DNA of 64,000 nt, taken from Propionicimonas sp020161015. GTDB lineage: Bacteria; Actinomycetota; Actinomycetes; Propionibacteriales; Propionibacteriaceae. Positions 34,172 to 42,505 of the stretch are shown here, one piece after another (position 1 is the first letter of the stretch; every line of letters starts with the position of its first letter). The DNA lies in the NCBI RefSeq assembly GCF_964266745.1, contig NZ_CAXWGX010000012.1:310001-374000 (forward strand), in the 5' to 3' direction. Below the pieces are notes generated by a model. The model saw nothing but the letters and a program-made list of their open reading frames with translations. It was not told the origin of the DNA and did not search any database. The translations under genes and the position numbers were made by a program.

Positions 34172-35425
34172 ATGCCTGCTGCCCTTGTCCGTCGGATCCT
34201 GTTGTGTCTGCTCATCGCGGTGCCCGCGATCACCACCCGCGTGCTCGGGATGGTATTCCCGCCTGTGGTGGCGGTGCTCGTCTTCGGCGCCGCCGTGGTG
34301 GCGGCTGCGTTCCTGCTCGCCTGGGCCGCCGAGGCCGCCCAAAAGGATATCTCCGGCGCCTTGGCGATCGCCTTGCTGGCGCTGATCGCCGTCCTGCCGG
34401 AGTACGCCGTCGACCTGTACTACGCCTACCGGTCCGGCTCCGACCCGTCCTACCGGCACTTCGCCGCCGCGAACATGACCGGGTCGAACCGGCTGCTGCT
34501 CGGCTTCGGGTGGCCCCTGGTCGTGATCGTGGCACTCGTCGTCGCCCGCCGTGCTGCCCGCCGGGACGGAGCAGTCGTCCCGAGCGCCCTGGTGCTGCCT
34601 CGTGACAGCCGCCGTGACATCGGCTTCCTCGCGATCCTGGGCGTGATCGCCTTCGCGATTCCGCTGATCGGCAGCATCCCGCTGTGGTTCGGGGTGGGTC
34701 TGATCGCCCTCTTCGGCCTCCACCTGTGGCGGGCCGGGCAGGCCCAGAGTGTTGAGGAGGAGGAGTTCATCGGCGCGGCAGCCCTCATCGCCGACCTGCA
34801 TTCCACCGCCCGTCGGGTGCTCGTAGTCGCGATGTTTCTCGGCTCCGGCGCAGTGATCTTGGCCTCAGCCGAGCCGTTCGCAGAAGCTCTCGTTGCATCC
34901 GGTTCTGCGCTCGGTGTCGACAGCTATTTCCTGGTCCAGTGCTCGCGCCGCTAGCCTCGGAGGCCCCGGAGTTCATCATCGCGGTGATGTTCGCCGTGCG
35001 CGGGAAGGGAGCGGCCGCCATCGGCGCCCTGATCGCCTCGAAGGTCAACCAGTGGAGCCTGCTGGTCGGGTCGCTGCCGGTGGCGCACTTCCTGGGCGGC
35101 GGCCCCTCCTCGCTGGCCCTGGACGCCCGCCAGATCGAGGAGTTCACGCTGACCGCCACCCAGACCCTGCTCGGCGTGGCGATCATCCTCGCGCTGCGGT
35201 TCCACTGGTGGCCCGCGATCGGGCTCGCCCGCCCTGTTCGGCGTCCAGTTCCTGGTCACCGACACCACCGGCCGCTATTTCCTGAGCGCCGTCCACCTCG
35301 TCCTCGCGGCCGCGTTCTTGATCGCGCACCGTCGGGACATCCTGCGCACGCTCGTGGCACCCTTCCGTGACGAGCCGCCGATCGACGAGGACCAGTCGAA
35401 GGTCGCGGTCGGAGCACGCGCCTAG
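34172..35425 (+). pseudogene. CaCA-type cation exchanger (probable Mn exporter) with two frameshifts
   Basis: Start ATG 34172. The first half gives an alpha-repeat LLALIAVLPEYAVDLYYAYR with AAANMTGSNRLLLG. At 34938-34940 the frame breaks: adding one base turns the terminal VQCSRR-stop into VQWLAPLASEAPEFIIAVMF, the second alpha-repeat, which continues with ASKVNQWSLLVGSLP. Near 35228 a second shift is needed to reach LFGVQFLVTDTTGRYFL and a stop at 35423-35425. Repaired length would be ~417 residues, normal for the family. Either a recent pseudogene or sequencing error. The riboswitch upstream argues for manganese. Confidence 0.8.
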
Positions 35426-35426
35426 G

Positions 35427-36100
35427 GCGCGTTGCTAAACCCCGGTGCTGATAATCCATCGGCGTACACCACCTGATCATCATCACGGACCAGCCGGGTG
35501 ATCTCGTCCAGGTCGTGCACGCTCGCCGCCGTGACGCTGACCGAGTGCACCAGGCCGGTCCCGGCATCAACCCCGGCATGGGCCTTCATCCCGAAGTACC
35601 ACTGATTACCCTTCTTAGTCTGACGCATCTGGGGATCCCGGGTACCCGAAGTGTTCTTCGTCGAGGAGGGGGCGGCGATGATCGTGGCGTCCACGATGCT
35701 GCCCCCGCGCATCATCAGCCCATCAGCCTCCAACTTGGCGTTGAGGACGGTGAACATCTTCTCGCCCAGCTTGTGACGCTCCAGCAGGTGCCGGAAATGC
35801 AGCAGCGTGGTCGCGTCCGGAACCTGCTGGCCGCGACCGAAGTCGAGCCGCATGAACTGACGCATCGCGAACGAGTCGTTGATCTGGTCTTCCACCCCCT
35901 TCATCGGACAAGTGGAACCACACCTGCAACAGGCACATCCGCAGCATCGTCTCCAGGCCCACCGCCCGCCTGCCCCGCTTGTTGGAGAAGTAGTGCGGCT
36001 CGATCAGCTTGACCCAGTCAGCCCACGGCACGACCTGGTCCATCCGGTTTAGGAACTCTTCCCGCCTTCGGGGTACGGCGACGCTGCGTGTACTCGACAT
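35427..36100 (-). pseudogene. IS5 family transposase, frameshifted and 3'-truncated
   Basis: From ATG 36100 one frame encodes EEFLNRMDQVVPWADWVKL and RAVGLETMLRMCLLQVWF; near 35900 it shifts to VEDQINDSFAMRQFMRLDF, then the DDE-domain text SIVDATIIAAPSST and GMKAHAGVDAGTGLVHS. It stops after VVYADGLSAPGFSNAP, well before the expected catalytic Glu region. Typical of dead IS5-group elements. Confidence 0.8.
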
Positions 36101-36155
36101 CGGACAAACTCGGCTGGAACTCGGTCACAATAGCATTTTGCCTAGCCAACAGCAC
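35427..36155 (-). mobile_element. IS5-type insertion sequence remnant
   Basis: Begins two bases after the exchanger stop. The right side starts GGCGCGTTGCTAAAC and the far side, on the minus strand, reads GCTGTTGGCTAGGC near 36140-36155, a weak candidate pair of terminal repeats. Inside is a broken transposase. The element seems to have lost the C-terminal third of the transposase while keeping an end, so it cannot move by itself. Confidence 0.5.
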
Positions 36156-36241
36156 AATCCAGGGCCACGACACAGGACAAACGCCCCAAACCCGACAACC
36201 GAGACTCGCTCATTGATCAGCGTTTCCCTAGCATGGGGGCA

Positions 36242-36946
36242 ATGAATCGCGCCCCCGTCACCCGCATGGTCGAGGACTACGTCACCTTGATCTGGAAGGC
36301 CCACGAGTGGCCCGGTGGTCAACCCACCACCACCGATCTGGCCGCCCAACTGGGCGTCACCCCCTCGACCGTGTCGGCGAACCTCAAACGGCTCGCCCGG
36401 GACGGATTGATCTCCTACCAGCCCTACGGCTCCATCGACCTGACCGACGACGGACGTACGATCGCCGTCGACATCGTTCGCCGCCACCGCATCCTGGAGA
36501 CCTACCTCGTACAACGACTAGGCCTGTCCTGGGACCAGGTCCACGACGAGGCCAACCGGTTGGAACACGCCGCCTCCGACCTGGTGCTCGACAGGATGGA
36601 CGCCGCCCTCGGCCACCCCACCCACGACCCACACGGCGCCCCCATCCCCGACGTCGATGGACGGATTCCATCCGACCACAGCCAGGCGTTGGGCGAGGCC
36701 GAACCCGGCAATCGCGTGCAGGTTCTGCGAGTATGCGACCGCTCGCCCGACATCCTGCGCTACCTCACCGAGCACGGCATCTCCGTTGGTACCTGGCTGA
36801 CCGTCACCGAGATCAACCCTGCTGCCGCGGCTGCCTGGCTCAGCATCAACGACACCCCTGTCGAACTCAGCGTCCACGCAGCGACCGCTGTCCGCGTGAG
36901 CCCCACCGCCGAGCGCCGTCCCTCTGCACCATCACCGGCGCGCTAG
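36242..36946 (+). CDS. DtxR/MntR-family metal-dependent regulator
   Basis: 234 residues from ATG 36242. N-terminal winged helix TDLAAQLGVTPSTVSANLKRLARDGL, dimer/metal domain RRHRILETYLVQRLGLSWDQVHDEANRLEHAASD, and a C-terminal SH3-like part. Ligand positions His82, Glu86, His101, Glu108 and His109 are kept, but the residue equivalent to IdeR Cys102/MntR Glu99 is Asn105. MntR-like MVEDY at the start suggests manganese. It lies near the Mn-riboswitch exchanger, separated only by the IS remnant. Coupled to a CPBP protease gene 16 nt downstream. Confidence 0.85.
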   Translation: MNRAPVTRMVEDYVTLIWKAHEWPGGQPTTTDLAAQLGVTPSTVSANLKRLARDGLISYQPYGSIDLTDDGRTIAVDIVRRHRILETYLVQRLGLSWDQVHDEANRLEHAASDLVLDRMDAALGHPTHDPHGAPIPDVDGRIPSDHSQALGEAEPGNRVQVLRVCDRSPDILRYLTEHGISVGTWLTVTEINPAAAAAWLSINDTPVELSVHAATAVRVSPTAERRPSAPSPAR

Positions 36947-36962
36947 ACAGAAGCAGCCACTC

Positions 36963-37952
36963 ATGGGGACATTCCGCGCCCGACCAGGCACGAGCACCGA
37001 CCCGGGCAAACCAGACTCAGCGGGGTCTTCCGTCACCTTCGCCGGGCAACTCAGCCGCCCCGGAGGAAGGACGACAGCGCTATTCGGCATCGTCGTGGCG
37101 TTCGCTGTCTACTTCCTTCTCACCCCGTGGATCTCGCTTGCAGTAACCGCGGCTGCCCACGCATTGGTCGCGCCCGACGTCCCCTTCGCCGACTTCCGCA
37201 CATCCGCCACCAGGTACGAGACACCCGCCGGACTTGCCGCGAACGGCGTGGCGATCGCCGCGCTATTGGTGTGTTGCTGGCTGTTGATGACGCTGTTCCA
37301 TCGCGCACCGTTCGGACAATTATCCTCCGTCGAGCAGCGCCTTCGCCCAGGTTATCTGGTCACCTGCCTCGCGATTGCGGCTGTCGTCGTTCTTGGCGGC
37401 ACACTGGTGGTCGGGAGCCTCCGGGGTGAGCCGCTCCAGTTCGCACCGCAGGAGGGGTGGTGGGCTTTCCTCGTCGTGGTGGCGATCGTCACTCCTTGGC
37501 AGTCCGCAGCCGAGGAGTATCTCTTCAGGGGCTACCTATTACAGGCAGTGACCGGAGTCACCACGAACCCCTGGATTGGAGTCGTAGCCTCATCCCTACT
37601 GTTCGCCTCGCTCCACGGCAGCCAGAATGCAGCTCTCCTGCTGGACAGATTCGCGTTCGGAATGCTTGCCTCGTGCCTCGTGATTCTCACCGGCGGCCTC
37701 GAGGCCGGGATCGCAGCCCACATCGTCAACAATGTCGGCGCTTACTCGATCGCCGCGCTGACGTCGAGTGTCGCGCAACTGCGAGCGACTCAGGAGGTTA
37801 CCTGGGCGGACGCACTCACCAATTTGACCATCTTCGCAGTCTTCGCTCTGGCCGCCACGGCTGCGTGCCGCCTCCTTCAACTGCCGAGGACCACCAACTA
37901 CCCCTTGGCGCAGCCCAACGGACCAGTTGCGGCAACTCGATCACCACGATAA
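36963..37952 (+). CDS. CPBP-family intramembrane metalloprotease
   Basis: 329 residues with about eight membrane helices. The CPBP/Abi signature is complete: SAAEEYLFRGYLLQ (EExxxR), LLFASLHGSQNA (FxxxH) and AGIAAHIVNNVGAY (HxxxN). These proteases cut membrane-embedded or prenylated substrates. Likely co-transcribed with the DtxR-type regulator. Substrate unknown. Confidence 0.85.
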   Translation: MGTFRARPGTSTDPGKPDSAGSSVTFAGQLSRPGGRTTALFGIVVAFAVYFLLTPWISLAVTAAAHALVAPDVPFADFRTSATRYETPAGLAANGVAIAALLVCCWLLMTLFHRAPFGQLSSVEQRLRPGYLVTCLAIAAVVVLGGTLVVGSLRGEPLQFAPQEGWWAFLVVVAIVTPWQSAAEEYLFRGYLLQAVTGVTTNPWIGVVASSLLFASLHGSQNAALLLDRFAFGMLASCLVILTGGLEAGIAAHIVNNVGAYSIAALTSSVAQLRATQEVTWADALTNLTIFAVFALAATAACRLLQLPRTTNYPLAQPNGPVAATRSPR

Positions 37953-38041
37953 CCCGCTGCGATGGATCGCTACACGCCGTGAGGGGCGGGAAACGGGTGA
38001 GTCCCATAGCGCGGCTGGGGCGCGGCAATGGGTCACGCACA

Positions 38042-38058
38042 GGTGGGGCCAACCCACC
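38042..38058. terminator. Short hairpin in the 308-bp gap between convergent genes
   Basis: GGTGGG (38042-38047) and CCCACC (38053-38058) pair around GCCAA. It is the only structure I see between the CPBP gene and the convergent M23 peptidase (37953-38260); it may terminate the CPBP transcript. No open frame here looks coding. Confidence 0.35.
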
Positions 38059-38260
38059 ACCATCGTAGGGCCAAGTCGAGTTGACATACTCAATCCTCAA
38101 GCAGCCCATGGGCGAGGCGGCCAACGGCACGGCCGGCGGGTCGTCGTTGCTCTGTAGTTGTCCTTGATGCTGCTCGGGCCATGCCCGCGGTGACGTTGGC
38201 CGTCGCCGCCTCAGATGCGGCCCCGCCATTGACTGTCATCATCTCGGGATCGACGAGTGC

Positions 38261-39067
38261 CTACTTCTTGACGTATTCGAGCGGGTCGCTGCCCACCCCG
38301 TCCTTGTAGAGCGACAGGTGAAGGTGGCAGGCGGTTGACAGCCCGGTGCTGCCCACGTAGCCGACCAGATCGCCCTTGTCGACGCGTTGGCCGATCTTCA
38401 CGACGAACCGGGTCATGTGCAGGTAGGCGGTCTGGATGTTGTTTCCCTCGATCGTGCCGTGGTCGATGCGGACGTTGTTGCCAGAGCCCCCGCTGTAGCC
38501 GGTTCCCGTTTTGACGACAATGCCGGATTGTGCCGCGTAGATCGGATTGTTGCACGCACCACCGATATCGGCGCCGTTGTGCAGCCTGCGGGTCTTCAGA
38601 ATAGGATGAATGCGCCACCCAAATCCCGATGAGACGCCACCCTCAGTCGGCCACAAGAACGTGCTGAGGTTCCGCAGGCGCGTGATCTCTGTCTTGATCA
38701 GAGAAGTCTGCGACGCCTCGCGTTTGTGGTGCGCGGCCAAGAGCGTGGCTTCGAGCTGGATTTCGATGGCGCCACTGCCGTCCTCGAGGGCCGCTTGGCG
38801 TTCCGCGGCAAGGTCGGCAATGGTGACTTCGGGATCGGAATCGCCAGCGATGGTCTTCGCGGTGACTGGAATGATCAAGGAGTTGGCGGCGAAGGAGGGG
38901 ACGATCGCCACGGATCCGAGCAGGGTCACGGCGGCGGTCGCGCCTACCAGTGCCGGGCTCAGTGCCGCCCAGACCCGGTTCCGACGGGGTCGATGGCGGG
39001 CGAGGGCGGGCGGGAGGGTTTCGTCCTGGTAGGCGTAGCGGGGTGGAGCGCCAACCCGACGGCTCAT
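38261..39067 (-). CDS. Secreted or membrane-anchored M23 family peptidase (copy 2)
   Basis: 268 residues from ATG 39067 (GGAGGGG ten bases upstream; TTG 39079 is possible). An anchor helix around 40-65, a helical region, then the catalytic domain WPTEGGVSSGFGWRIHP, LHNGADIGGACNNPIYAAQSG and CHLHLSLY, nearly the same as the copy at 21414. Both keep the zinc ligands. The pair probably descends from one gene within the region. Confidence 0.86.
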   Translation of the reverse strand: MSRRVGAPPRYAYQDETLPPALARHRPRRNRVWAALSPALVGATAAVTLLGSVAIVPSFAANSLIIPVTAKTIAGDSDPEVTIADLAAERQAALEDGSGAIEIQLEATLLAAHHKREASQTSLIKTEITRLRNLSTFLWPTEGGVSSGFGWRIHPILKTRRLHNGADIGGACNNPIYAAQSGIVVKTGTGYSGGSGNNVRIDHGTIEGNNIQTAYLHMTRFVVKIGQRVDKGDLVGYVGSTGLSTACHLHLSLYKDGVGSDPLEYVKK

Positions 39068-39156
39068 CTTGCGCAACACCCCTCCGAAAGCTGAAGTACT
39101 GCTTAAGAGTCTATCAGCAGTTTCTCATATAGAGTAGTCGGAGGTGCGTTAATCAC

Positions 39157-39456
39157 TCAGCTGTCGGTTCCGAGACTGCCGGGTGCGTGCTGTTTCGTTG
39201 AGGATTCGACCACGAGGGCATCCGCCTGATGGCACCCGCCGGGGCGCCTCGCGAGGCGATGCGACCGGCGCCACCTTGCCGACTTGTGGATCAGGAGGAC
39301 CGCAGTCACGGCGCCGATCGCGATGACAGCAGCGAGGCCCGGCTGAGGTCCCCGGCTCGCGAGGACGGCGAAGACGCCGACGCCACCCGCTACTGCCAGG
39401 AGCGCCGGGGGGATGACTCGGAGTCGTCGGCACGACCGCCCCAACAGCGCCCTCAC
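39157..39456 (-). CDS. Small hypothetical membrane protein
   Basis: 99 residues from GTG 39456, six bases after the redoxin stop. Two membrane helices (PPALLAVAGGVGVFAVLA and LAAVIAIGAVTAVLLIH) and a basic tail. Tight spacing behind the redoxin suggests an operon member. No family recognised; the last ~25 residues may not be genuine. Confidence 0.5.
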   Translation of the reverse strand: MRALLGRSCRRLRVIPPALLAVAGGVGVFAVLASRGPQPGLAAVIAIGAVTAVLLIHKSARWRRSHRLARRPGGCHQADALVVESSTKQHAPGSLGTDS

Positions 39457-39462
39457 GTCCGG

Positions 39463-40077
39463 CTACTGTCCCAGGCGTGCCTTGATTTCTGTCATGAGCG
39501 CTTGGGGATCCAGCCACATTGATGGGTATTCGCCATACCAGCGCTGGACCCCTTGGGCGTCGATGAGGACGAAGCTGTGCCCCGGCAATTCGGCGTGCAT
39601 CCCTTTACCGAGGGTGCCGTAAGCTTTGGACGCCTTGCCGTCGTCGAGAAGGAATGGGGTGGTGACACCGTAGCGGTTCATGTCGGCGGTGATTTCGGCC
39701 TTGGAGTTCATCACGATCGGGAGGACGGTGATGCCGAGGGCGTCGAAGGCGGCCTTGTTCTTTTCGATGGATGACATTTGCATGAGGCAGGCGCCGCAAC
39801 CGGCGCCTTCGTTGAAGTAGAGCAGGACGGGCTTCCCGCGGAGTGTGGAGAGGGTGACGGATGTTCCGCTGGTTGTCGCCATGGTGAAGTCGGGTGCGGT
39901 TGTGCTGGTTGTGGCCGTGGTGGTCTGGGAGGTGATCAGCATGCCGGCAATGATCGCCACCACTGCTACCGCGGCGGACCAGGCGAGCCAGCGGCGCCAG
40001 GTTCGTCGCCGCTTGTCTGCGGTCGCGGCGGCGCGCTGGCGGGCGTGCAGCTCTTGGCGGGCGTTGTTGGTGCTCAT
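39463..40077 (-). CDS. Membrane-anchored redoxin (TlpA/AhpC-TSA-like)
   Basis: 204 residues from ATG 40077. Basic N terminus, one anchor helix (~31-50), then a thioredoxin-fold domain with LLYFNEGAGCGACLMQ (Cys94, Cys97) and LPGHSFVLIDAQGVQRWY. The CGAC site faces the outside. Downstream of CcdA by 28 nt, it is the likely receiver of electrons passed across the membrane by CcdA, opposing the VKOR/DsbA oxidising pair. Confidence 0.85.
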   Translation of the reverse strand: MSTNNARQELHARQRAAATADKRRRTWRRWLAWSAAVAVVAIIAGMLITSQTTTATTSTTAPDFTMATTSGTSVTLSTLRGKPVLLYFNEGAGCGACLMQMSSIEKNKAAFDALGITVLPIVMNSKAEITADMNRYGVTTPFLLDDGKASKAYGTLGKGMHAELPGHSFVLIDAQGVQRWYGEYPSMWLDPQALMTEIKARLGQ

Positions 40078-40105
40078 GGTGTTGTTCCTTGTTCGCGAAG
40101 TGGTT

Positions 40106-41050
40106 TCAGTGGTTCGAAGGCTCGGTGGTGGACGGCCGCGACGGTGGAGGGGCTTCGACCGGCCCGGTGAGCGCATGGTCGGACGGCCGGCGCACCCGCT
40201 GACGCCCGACGAGGGTGCCCCAGACGAAGACGCCGGCGACGAGCAGTAGGCCGAGGCCGAGGATCGGTTCGGGCACGGGCTGGAGCCAGGTTTCGATTTG
40301 GGCGAACCAGGTGGCGAGGCCGCGTCCGATGGCTACCTGCACGTCGGGACCGCTGGTCATCTGGCCGGTGTTGGCCAGGTAGATGATGAAGACGCCCATG
40401 ATGGCGAAGCCGATGGCGACGGTGAGATTCACGGTGTTGGTGGCCAGCGTCCAGCGGCCCAGGCGGAGCCGGACGGGCTTGGCGACCAGTGGCTTGTTGC
40501 GCAGGCCGGTGGCGTCCCAGACCAGGGCCATGACGAACAGCGGGAAGACCATCCCGAACACGTACGCCAGGCCGAGGGCGACGCCCCCGACGGGGTTGCC
40601 GGCGAGCGCGGAGAGGGTCATCACGCCGACCAGGACCGGCGCGCAACAACTGGATGCGATGCCGCTGAAGACGCCGAGGGCGAAGAAGCTGGCACCGTCA
40701 CCACGGGCGGTATCGGGCGCACGGAGGAAGTTCGGGAGGCTCCACATGCGCCCGAACAGTGTGAAGCCGGCCAGCACGAGCATCAGGATTCCGCCGGCCC
40801 AGTAGAGCACCGAGTGGTACTTGGCAATGGCTGCCGCGATCAGGCTGACGCCGACGGTGATCGGCACGAGCACGACGGCGAGACCGGCCGCGAAGAGAAA
40901 GGTGAGGGGCAGCAGCCGCCAGCGGCGGTTCTTCACCGCGCCGGCCAGGTAGCTCGGTGCGAGGAACACGATGCAGCACGGGGCGAAGAGCGCGACCCCG
41001 CCGGCGAAGAAGGCCGCGAGGATTCCCCCGGTTGTGAGCAGGTCACCCAT
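40106..41050 (-). CDS. CcdA/DsbD-type transmembrane electron carrier
   Basis: 314 residues from ATG 41050. Six to eight membrane helices with the paired cysteine sites GGVALFAPCCIVFLAPSYLAG and SGIASSCCAPVLVGVMTL, arranged as in CcdA. It shuttles reducing equivalents from cytoplasmic thioredoxin or glutaredoxin to exported thiols. The CC-rather-than-PCxxA spacing is slightly unusual. It overlaps the glutaredoxin-like gene by 8 nt, so the reductant may be encoded right there. Confidence 0.84.
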   Translation of the reverse strand: MGDLLTTGGILAAFFAGGVALFAPCCIVFLAPSYLAGAVKNRRWRLLPLTFLFAAGLAVVLVPITVGVSLIAAAIAKYHSVLYWAGGILMLVLAGFTLFGRMWSLPNFLRAPDTARGDGASFFALGVFSGIASSCCAPVLVGVMTLSALAGNPVGGVALGLAYVFGMVFPLFVMALVWDATGLRNKPLVAKPVRLRLGRWTLATNTVNLTVAIGFAIMGVFIIYLANTGQMTSGPDVQVAIGRGLATWFAQIETWLQPVPEPILGLGLLLVAGVFVWGTLVGRQRVRRPSDHALTGPVEAPPPSRPSTTEPSNH

Positions 41051-41354
41051 TGCGGACGCCTCCTGCAGCGACCGACTCGCGCCGTGAGAGGAGTGCTTCC
41101 AGCTTGCGACGGGGGAGTCGGCCGGCGGAGAAGTAGCGCCCATCGACGAGCACCAGAGGGTTCATGGCGGGCCGGTGCGCACTGATCAGTGCGGTGCCGA
41201 GCGGTGTCGCCGCCTCGACCAGCTGCAGAACCAGTGAGGGGTCGCGATGAGTCAGCTCGGTGAGGGTCTTGTGGGCGTCCTCGCAGAAGTGGCAGCCCGG
41301 TGCGGTCACCAAGGTGATCGCAGTGGGCGGCGGGAGGGCACGGTCAAGGCTCAT
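41043..41354 (-). CDS. Glutaredoxin-like thiol protein
   Basis: 103 residues from ATG 41354. Thioredoxin/glutaredoxin fold with ITLVTAPGCHFCEDAHKTL (Cys21, Cys24) near the N terminus and NPLVLVDGRYFSAGRLPRRKL at the C terminus. Overlaps both neighbours (11 nt with the upstream membrane gene, 8 nt with ccdA), marking a tight operon. A cytoplasmic electron donor for CcdA is the natural guess. Confidence 0.8.
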   Translation of the reverse strand: MSLDRALPPPTAITLVTAPGCHFCEDAHKTLTELTHRDPSLVLQLVEAATPLGTALISAHRPAMNPLVLVDGRYFSAGRLPRRKLEALLSRRESVAAGGVRNG

Positions 41355-41655
41355 CGGTAGTCGCTTCCTGTTTCTGGGTGGCTGAACTGAATGGGAGGGC
41401 TGCGGATGTCGGCGGCTGAAACATCGCGTTCTGTCCGGTGGCGTCCAGAGTTCGGGCATTGCCGACACTGAAGTCCGGCCGGTCCCAGGTCGCAGGGGCG
41501 GTCGGCGCCGAGGTTCTCGGTGCGGGAGCGTGCTCCCTGGGTGGCCAGCGAAAGACGAAGGTGGACAAAGCCCACCAGACCCCGCCCCAGATCACGACCA
41601 TTGCGAGCGCGCCGAGGACCCAGCTCGTCGGGCCCATCATCCCGAATCCCATCAT
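41344..41655 (-). CDS. Small Met-rich-start membrane protein, divergent from response regulator
   Basis: 103 residues from ATG 41655 with GGAGG upstream. Begins MMGFGMMGPTSW, one membrane helix (VLGALAMVVIWGGVWWAL), then a hydrophilic tail. The start resembles the SHOCT protein at 63450 (MMGYGGMGW), also next to a two-component system. First gene of the glutaredoxin-CcdA-redoxin operon. Clustered methionines at the membrane face suggest Cu(I) contact, which is inference. Confidence 0.65.
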   Translation of the reverse strand: MMGFGMMGPTSWVLGALAMVVIWGGVWWALSTFVFRWPPREHAPAPRTSAPTAPATWDRPDFSVGNARTLDATGQNAMFQPPTSAALPFSSATQKQEATTDEP

Positions 41656-41785
41656 CGCCACCTCCTGGGCAAGTCGCCAGCTGTAACTAGCGTGATCGAG
41701 GAGTGCGGAGATACGCCGAAGGAATCGTGAAGAAACGGTATTGATCCGCACCATCGACTCGGGCGGGGGCGGGCCTGCGGGCAAG

Positions 41786-42505
41786 ATGGCCCGCATGACC
41801 CAGCGCGCGACTTCGGCCGGCCCGCACATCCTCGTCGTCGACGACGAGACCGTGCTCGCGGGCATGATCGGCAACTACCTCGGGCAGGCGGGGTTCCGGA
41901 CGACGATCGTGCACGACGGGGAGGCGGCGGTGGCACGGGCACTGTCGGCGGACCGACCCGACGTGGTCATCCTGGATCTCGGGCTGCCCGGGAAGGATGG
42001 GCTCGAGGTGTGCCACGAGATCCGGCGCCACTCGGACTGTTACATCCTGATGCTCACCGCCCGCAACGAGGAGATCGACAAGCTGATCGGCCTGTCCTCG
42101 GGCGCTGACGACTACATGACCAAGCCCTTCAGCATTCGAGAATTGGTGGCGAGGGTGAAGGCGCTGCTCAGACGTCCTCGCGCCGAACGTGGTGGCGAGA
42201 ACGATGAGTGGTCCATCGGCCAGCTCACCGTCGACCCGTTGGGCCGGCGGATTCTGGTCAGTGGGGCCGAGGTTGACCTGACCAGGACCGAGTTCGACCT
42301 GTTGGCAGTCCTGTCGTCGAGGCCCGGTCTGGTGTTCTCGCGTCGCCAGCTGGTCGACCGCGTGTGGACCGAGGACTGGGTGGGCGATGAGCACCTCGTC
42401 GATGTGCATGTCGCCCATCTCCGCCGCAAGCTGGGCGGGGTGTCGGCAGCATCCTTCGTGGAGACCGTGCGCGGCGTGGGCTATCGAATGGGGCCGGCAC
42501 AGTGA
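41786..42505 (+). CDS. OmpR-family response regulator, copper system 1
   Basis: 239 residues from ATG 41786 (41795 possible). Receiver ILVVDDETVLAGM, phospho-acceptor region VVILDLGLPGKDGLEVC, TKPFSIREL; winged-helix output domain LTRTEFDLLAVLSSRPG and DVHVAHLRRKLGG. The recognition region is very like that of the paralogue at 62174, so both probably read the same tandem 11-bp box. The kinase gene follows with a 4-nt overlap; the copper oxidase lies next. Confidence 0.88.
   Translation: MARMTQRATSAGPHILVVDDETVLAGMIGNYLGQAGFRTTIVHDGEAAVARALSADRPDVVILDLGLPGKDGLEVCHEIRRHSDCYILMLTARNEEIDKLIGLSSGADDYMTKPFSIRELVARVKALLRRPRAERGGENDEWSIGQLTVDPLGRRILVSGAEVDLTRTEFDLLAVLSSRPGLVFSRRQLVDRVWTEDWVGDEHLVDVHVAHLRRKLGGVSAASFVETVRGVGYRMGPAQ

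Noticed and set aside
36134..36155. TTTTGCCTAGCCAAC as a DtxR-type operator
   Set aside because: It is ~90 bp from the regulator start and fits better as a terminal repeat of the IS remnant; symmetry is poor.
41712..41733. TCTTCACGATT and CCTTCGGCGTA (minus) as another copper box
   Set aside because: The 11-bp period is there, but the cores match weakly and no -10 follows at 31-32 bp; left out of the main set.
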